From positions 496,001 to 560,000 of the forward strand of contig NW_020312258.1 in assembly GCF_002999335.1 (NCBI RefSeq): 64,000 nucleotides of DNA. Reading direction: 5' to 3'. The position numbers were made by a program, and so were the translations under genes. This document shows, piece by piece, positions 60,575 to 64,000 of this stretch (the first letter of the stretch is position 1; every line of letters starts with the position of its first letter). The stretch comes from Cyclospora cayetanensis. Taxonomy: Eukaryota > Apicomplexa > Conoidasida > Eucoccidiorida > Eimeriidae. The notes below the pieces were generated by a model that did no database searches, was not told the DNA's origin, and was given only the letters and a program-made list of their open reading frames with translations.

Positions 60575-62529
60575 CTTGGCGTATAACGCTATTGAGTGGG
60601 GAAAAGGGGCCTACTCCGATTCTATACGGTAAATACCAGCGAAAATAACCCCGAACTTTGCATAAGGTGCCAAAAGTCGACGGACAGGCGGTAAAAAGTT
60701 CATGGTACCCCTGCGCATTTCAAGAGCACGTGGGGCTGCGGCGGTTGCAGGGGTGATTTACAGGTACCTAAATAAAATTTGGCAATGAGCCGTAAACTGT
60801 TGTCTTCGAAGCTCATAGCTCAGCCATTCAGTCCAAATTTGTCTGCTAAACGGAAAGGCCAGTACAACTTTCTAGAGATTTGAAAACTCAAGCGCCCTTA
60901 GCTGATGCCGCCAGTGGGGCTTACCACAGGAGAGAAGAATTAACAGCAGATGATTCAGTTGCATTTATTTAATGCAGCAATAACCGCTTTACTTGATCGA
61001 GCATCACGCTGCCAAGGGCCGCCTGTAAGCAGGGAATTGATACTCCCGCGCCAGGGTTCTGCCACTGGAGCAAACTGCTGCATCCACATATGGGCAGCGC
61101 ACACCTACACTGGGTCTCCCAAAGGATGCTGCCCACCTAAATATCAGTCAAAATTCTTCAAGGACTTTTTGTGTCCTTTCATAGAAAGAGGCTTGTCTTT
61201 CCCTAGCCCGGTTTCCCTATTGGCGAGACGCGGGACTACGACTAGTAGAGGACCGAGACACTTGCGACAGGCAGCGGCACCATCAGAGCACTTAACACAT
61301 TCGCATTAAATCACTGGGATCCACATAATTCACGGCAATAATAAAGATATGCGCATATTCTTCTGCGATACAAAAAGTATGTGACGTACAGACATACACA
61401 CCAGCACTTAACTCTACACCAATTATTTACTATTAGTAAAGAACTAAATAAAGCGCTTGTATTCGTATATCGTATTGATTACAGGGAGGCGTCAATTCGA
61501 AGCAAGAAGGTGCAAAATTGTGTGGGGGCGCTAGATGGTGTGTGCAATGAGCTATAATTGCTTGGAATGCCCACAGAATCAGCTACGCGCACCCGAGCTG
61601 CCGCCCCCCCTTCATGTCGGAAACTCTGAGTGTCCCCAAGTGAGCAGATAAGCTCTTTTGCAAAATACTTAAAAATATCATTCCAAGTTTTTGCTAATTC
61701 TGACTCCAAGTGTCTCACTAAGGAGGCCTCCAACAAAGCTTAAAATTGGCAGGAGTTGGGTGCAGCTATTTCGCACTAGTGCACTGGCTGTGGCTGCGAA
61801 GAAGCGTCAGATTTCTTCAAACGATTGTCGGGCCTCGATTAGCTATCTAGTAATCCAATACTTGATTTGCTGTGGCAACGGAAGGGGATAAACCTGTGCC
61901 AACGGAAGCAAACGAAGGCAGAACGCCTGTTGGCGCGACAGAGGCAGACATGCAAGCTGATGTGAGTGCAGTAGCTAAAAAGCAGGTAGAGATGCATTTC
62001 TTGTCAGCCTATGAAATGTAAACGGATGTGTGGATGAGAGCATGCCGACCGGAAGAAGACTGGCAGCTGTGACGATAGGCAAAGACTCGGAGTCGTGATT
62101 AACCTTTTGGAGAACTGCAGCGCTTTGCACCCCGCAAATAAAGGTAAAAAGTGATCCTTGCGACCGTTTTGTGAATATACAGACACTTTGATGGTCGCCA
62201 ATCGATACACAGGAATTTGTCTGCATGCAAGGATAATTACATGCCAATCCATCATACAAGCCCTGACTTGTCGGTGTTCACGAGACCAGATTGATAGCAG
62301 ACTTTGGGAGACTTGAAATCTTAAGTAAGGGTATCTATCAATAGATGGCATCTACTAAAATAGGCAACCTTGGCTTGCGAAAGCCATAATGCTGACGAAC
62401 TGCTGCTTTACAAAGGCTTACCTACGATTTACCCGACGTGTCCCGTCAGATGGTCGCAGGATGGGCAGTGACTCAGCGACAAAATAACTAGCGCTGACGC
62501 CCCTGTACGTGATGGACTGCTTAAGGAGT
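60575..62529. other. Intergenic stretch upstream of eIF2-alpha
   Basis: Contains the eIF2-alpha promoter. Frames on both strands are short (under ~120 residues) and lack domain features; no RNA gene recognised. The right end may include decayed sequence of the retroelement described next. Confidence 0.5.
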
Positions 62530-63160
62530 ATCCACTTAATGCAACTCCTGCGCCGTTGGTTATGAAGGAAAAGCCAAGTCCAGATCTCGGAGCCTATGGA
62601 TGTCGGGACTGGCAACCCGCCGTAGGCTACAGTTTTAGGTGAACGGGAAGAAAAAGCTAGAGTGAACCAGCGTACCAGGACAGCCTCCAATACTTTACGA
62701 CAAAAGCCCTCCTGCTTTACTTGCGGGAGACTGGGTCATATGACCCAGAACTGCCAGCGAACATAAAAAGCCATAGCAGGTGGGCAGCGAAACTGGGCCT
62801 AGCGGAAGCAGGTTGCTTGGCGAGCAAAGAAGCTGAACCACGGAAAAACGACGGCCCCTTCTAGGCTGCGGTGTAATGAAGGGGGGTACAGAGGATAGAA
62901 TTGCATATGGAGGAGCACTACGGGCATATTCTTTGCTGATACGAATTCACAGTAATAGTCATGAATTCCTAGCGTTACTTGGTACTAGATGTGCAGTGAA
63001 TTTGTCGTCTGCGCTGTCTCACCTGCGGCTAAATATGAAGCTATTACAGCATAGACCTTACCTCAACACACCAGCAAGGAAGCTGCGAAGATATATAGGC
63101 GTGCACCTTGCTCGCATACTTTCACTGCTCAACTTGCTAAGAGTGCTGCTCCTTTGACAC
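62530..63160 (+). mobile_element. Decayed LTR-type retroelement fragment (gag zinc knuckle plus protease-like region)
   Basis: At 62641-62765 a frame reads as a basic segment (EREEKARVNQRTRT) followed by a perfect CCHC zinc knuckle (Cys-x2-Cys-x4-His-x4-Cys, codons 62713-62754) and a stop. Upstream, gag-like polar text continues in another frame (about 62522-62640) with a stop in between, so frameshifts have occurred. At about 62963-63040 a frame resembles a retropepsin active-site region, with the hydrophobic-Leu-Leu lead and the following Val-Asn-Leu kept, but the catalytic Asp and the Gly after Thr are replaced, so it would be inactive. No reverse transcriptase, integrase or LTRs were seen. 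Ty3/Gypsy-like is a guess from knuckle-then-protease order. Confidence 0.65.
62876..63157 (+). pseudogene. Retroelement aspartic-protease-like remnant
   Basis: A 93-residue frame from ATG. Its centre (FLALLGTRCAVNLSSAL) is placed where a retroelement protease follows the gag knuckle, but the active-site triad has lost its Asp. The rest is unremarkable. It is part of the mobile-element entry and is listed separately to record the active-site loss. Confidence 0.5.
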
Positions 63161-63359
63161 ATCTCCCTCCACATCAACTGGCAATATGAATATTGGAGGA
63201 GTTGGGCCTGTAAAGGCCCTCGCTTCAGCATCAGTTTCCTGTGTGTGACCTGGACAAGTTAAAGGGTGTCGAGGCGGAGGAGCCTCAGTCAGCCGTGGAA
63301 CTGCCGGAGTCTAGGACCATTGAGAACCGAGGATACACTGGTCGGGAGCTTCTAGTGTA

Positions 63360-63860
63360 ATGAAATGGGGAAAGCCAATATTGACGGATGACAAAGGACT
63401 AGTTGCTGGCTTCGTTGCCTGTGAGAGAGTCTACGAACGACTCTGTTTGGCTAGCAAAGGTATTCGGCATGAAGGGCATTTCTCCGTTCCATTGGTAAGT
63501 GTCCTTCCCCAACACATGCTCTGCCTGAGGTGGCTATCTTCATCTGCGGGTATTGCTTGAAGCGTTCTGGATATCTGGTTTCAAGGTGGCCGCTGCACAC
63601 AGATTTATTCCCAGCCACTCTTAGGTATGTTGATGCATCCTTCCTTTTGCCTATTTTAGGAATTAAAATAGACTGTGCTGTGCGGAACGTCTGTCTATGT
63701 TAGCGGACTTTGCTCTAAGGAGGCGCGGCCATTCTTCTGAACTACAGTATATTTTGTTTGCCTTCACATCTTGTACTTGTCTTGCTTTTTATTGTCGCAG
63801 GGGGGTTACATATATAAGCTGCTGGACGATAGCAAGCCATTACGCTGCCGCTTTTGTGGG
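63360..63860 (+). CDS. Partial gene with a C-x2-C segment, runs off the window
   Basis: A first block (63360 to about 63495) reads MKWGKPILTDDKGLVAG and VYERLCLASKGIRHEGHF, and ends at a good donor (CCATTG|GTAAGT). A second block after a TCGCAG acceptor at 63800 reads GGYIYKLLDDSKPLRCRFCG and may end at a GTATCG donor near 63857. The Tyr-x-Tyr-x-Leu ... Arg-Cys-x2-Cys-Gly layout recalls small zinc proteins (zf-CHCC or cytochrome oxidase Vb type), but one Cys pair is not enough to name it. The start codon and phase between the blocks were not proven. Confidence 0.35.
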
Positions 63861-64000
63861 GGTATCGTCCTTCGCTTGTTGTTGGTAGCTGTGTGTGCAT
63901 GTGTCCTTCTTTCCTCTTGTATCACTTTAGCCGCGGATGAACTCATTTTTTTCTCATGCCTGTGAAGTAGCAATAGATGGGAAACTTTTGCGCTGTCTTG

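Noticed and set aside
62418..62690. 90-residue minus ORF
   Set aside because: It lies opposite the gag-like plus-strand text and zinc-knuckle lead-in; no domain of its own.

Overview
The window looks like nuclear DNA of a coccidian apicomplexan, most probably Eimeria or a close relative. Three things point there. The left part is full of CAG/CTG runs that are read as poly-Gln, poly-Ala, poly-Ser or poly-Leu in several frames. Genes are cut into many short exons with GT-AG (sometimes GC-AG) introns and TGCATGCA-rich flanks. The gene content (an apicomplexan-type MFS transporter, a secreted-type subtilase, and intraflagellar transport genes kept for flagellated microgametes) fits as well. The genus is an inference from style; no species marker was identified.

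Layout. 1-5300: simple repeats (GA-rich, ACACAAA-type, CATATACACA-type) around one Q/A-rich membrane-anchored ORF on the minus strand (2932-4086). 5360-8296: a low-complexity gene with hydrophobic segments on the plus strand and a (TG)n tract in an intron. 9759-20666: one very split plus-strand gene for a DIS3L2-like RNase II/RNB exoribonuclease, for which 23 exons could be placed, most of them with matching phase. 22928-24985: a two-exon minus-strand MFS transporter of the ApiAT kind. 26338-29039: a seven-exon plus-strand mitochondrial uL24 (MRPL24). 30389-35828: a plus-strand subtilisin-like protease with the full D/H/N/S catalytic set. About 36650-39390: minus-strand exons of a membrane protein, tentatively TMEM43-like. 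40191-40901: a single-exon plus-strand protein with a signal-like N-terminus and one TM segment. 41193-53565: minus-strand IFT172 in about 26 recognisable blocks. 54674-55963: single-exon plus-strand MOB-family protein, divergent from IFT172. 56695-60574: six-exon minus-strand eIF2-alpha. About 62530-63160: decayed gag-protease part of an LTR-type retroelement. About 63400-63860: exons of an unidentified gene that runs off the end.

The left ~16 kb is rich in trinucleotide and other simple repeats; the rest is nearly free of CAG runs. This resembles the repeat-rich/repeat-poor segmentation known for Eimeria tenella chromosomes, and the border lies inside the DIS3L2-like gene.

No operon logic applies; neighbours are functionally unrelated housekeeping or parasite genes. 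The points most worth a second look are: three consecutive eIF2-alpha introns that carry copies of the same ~170-bp element, two introns whose phase requires a GC-AG donor, low-complexity insertions inside catalytic domains of the RNB enzyme, a MOB protein with a changed zinc site, and the retroelement remnant.
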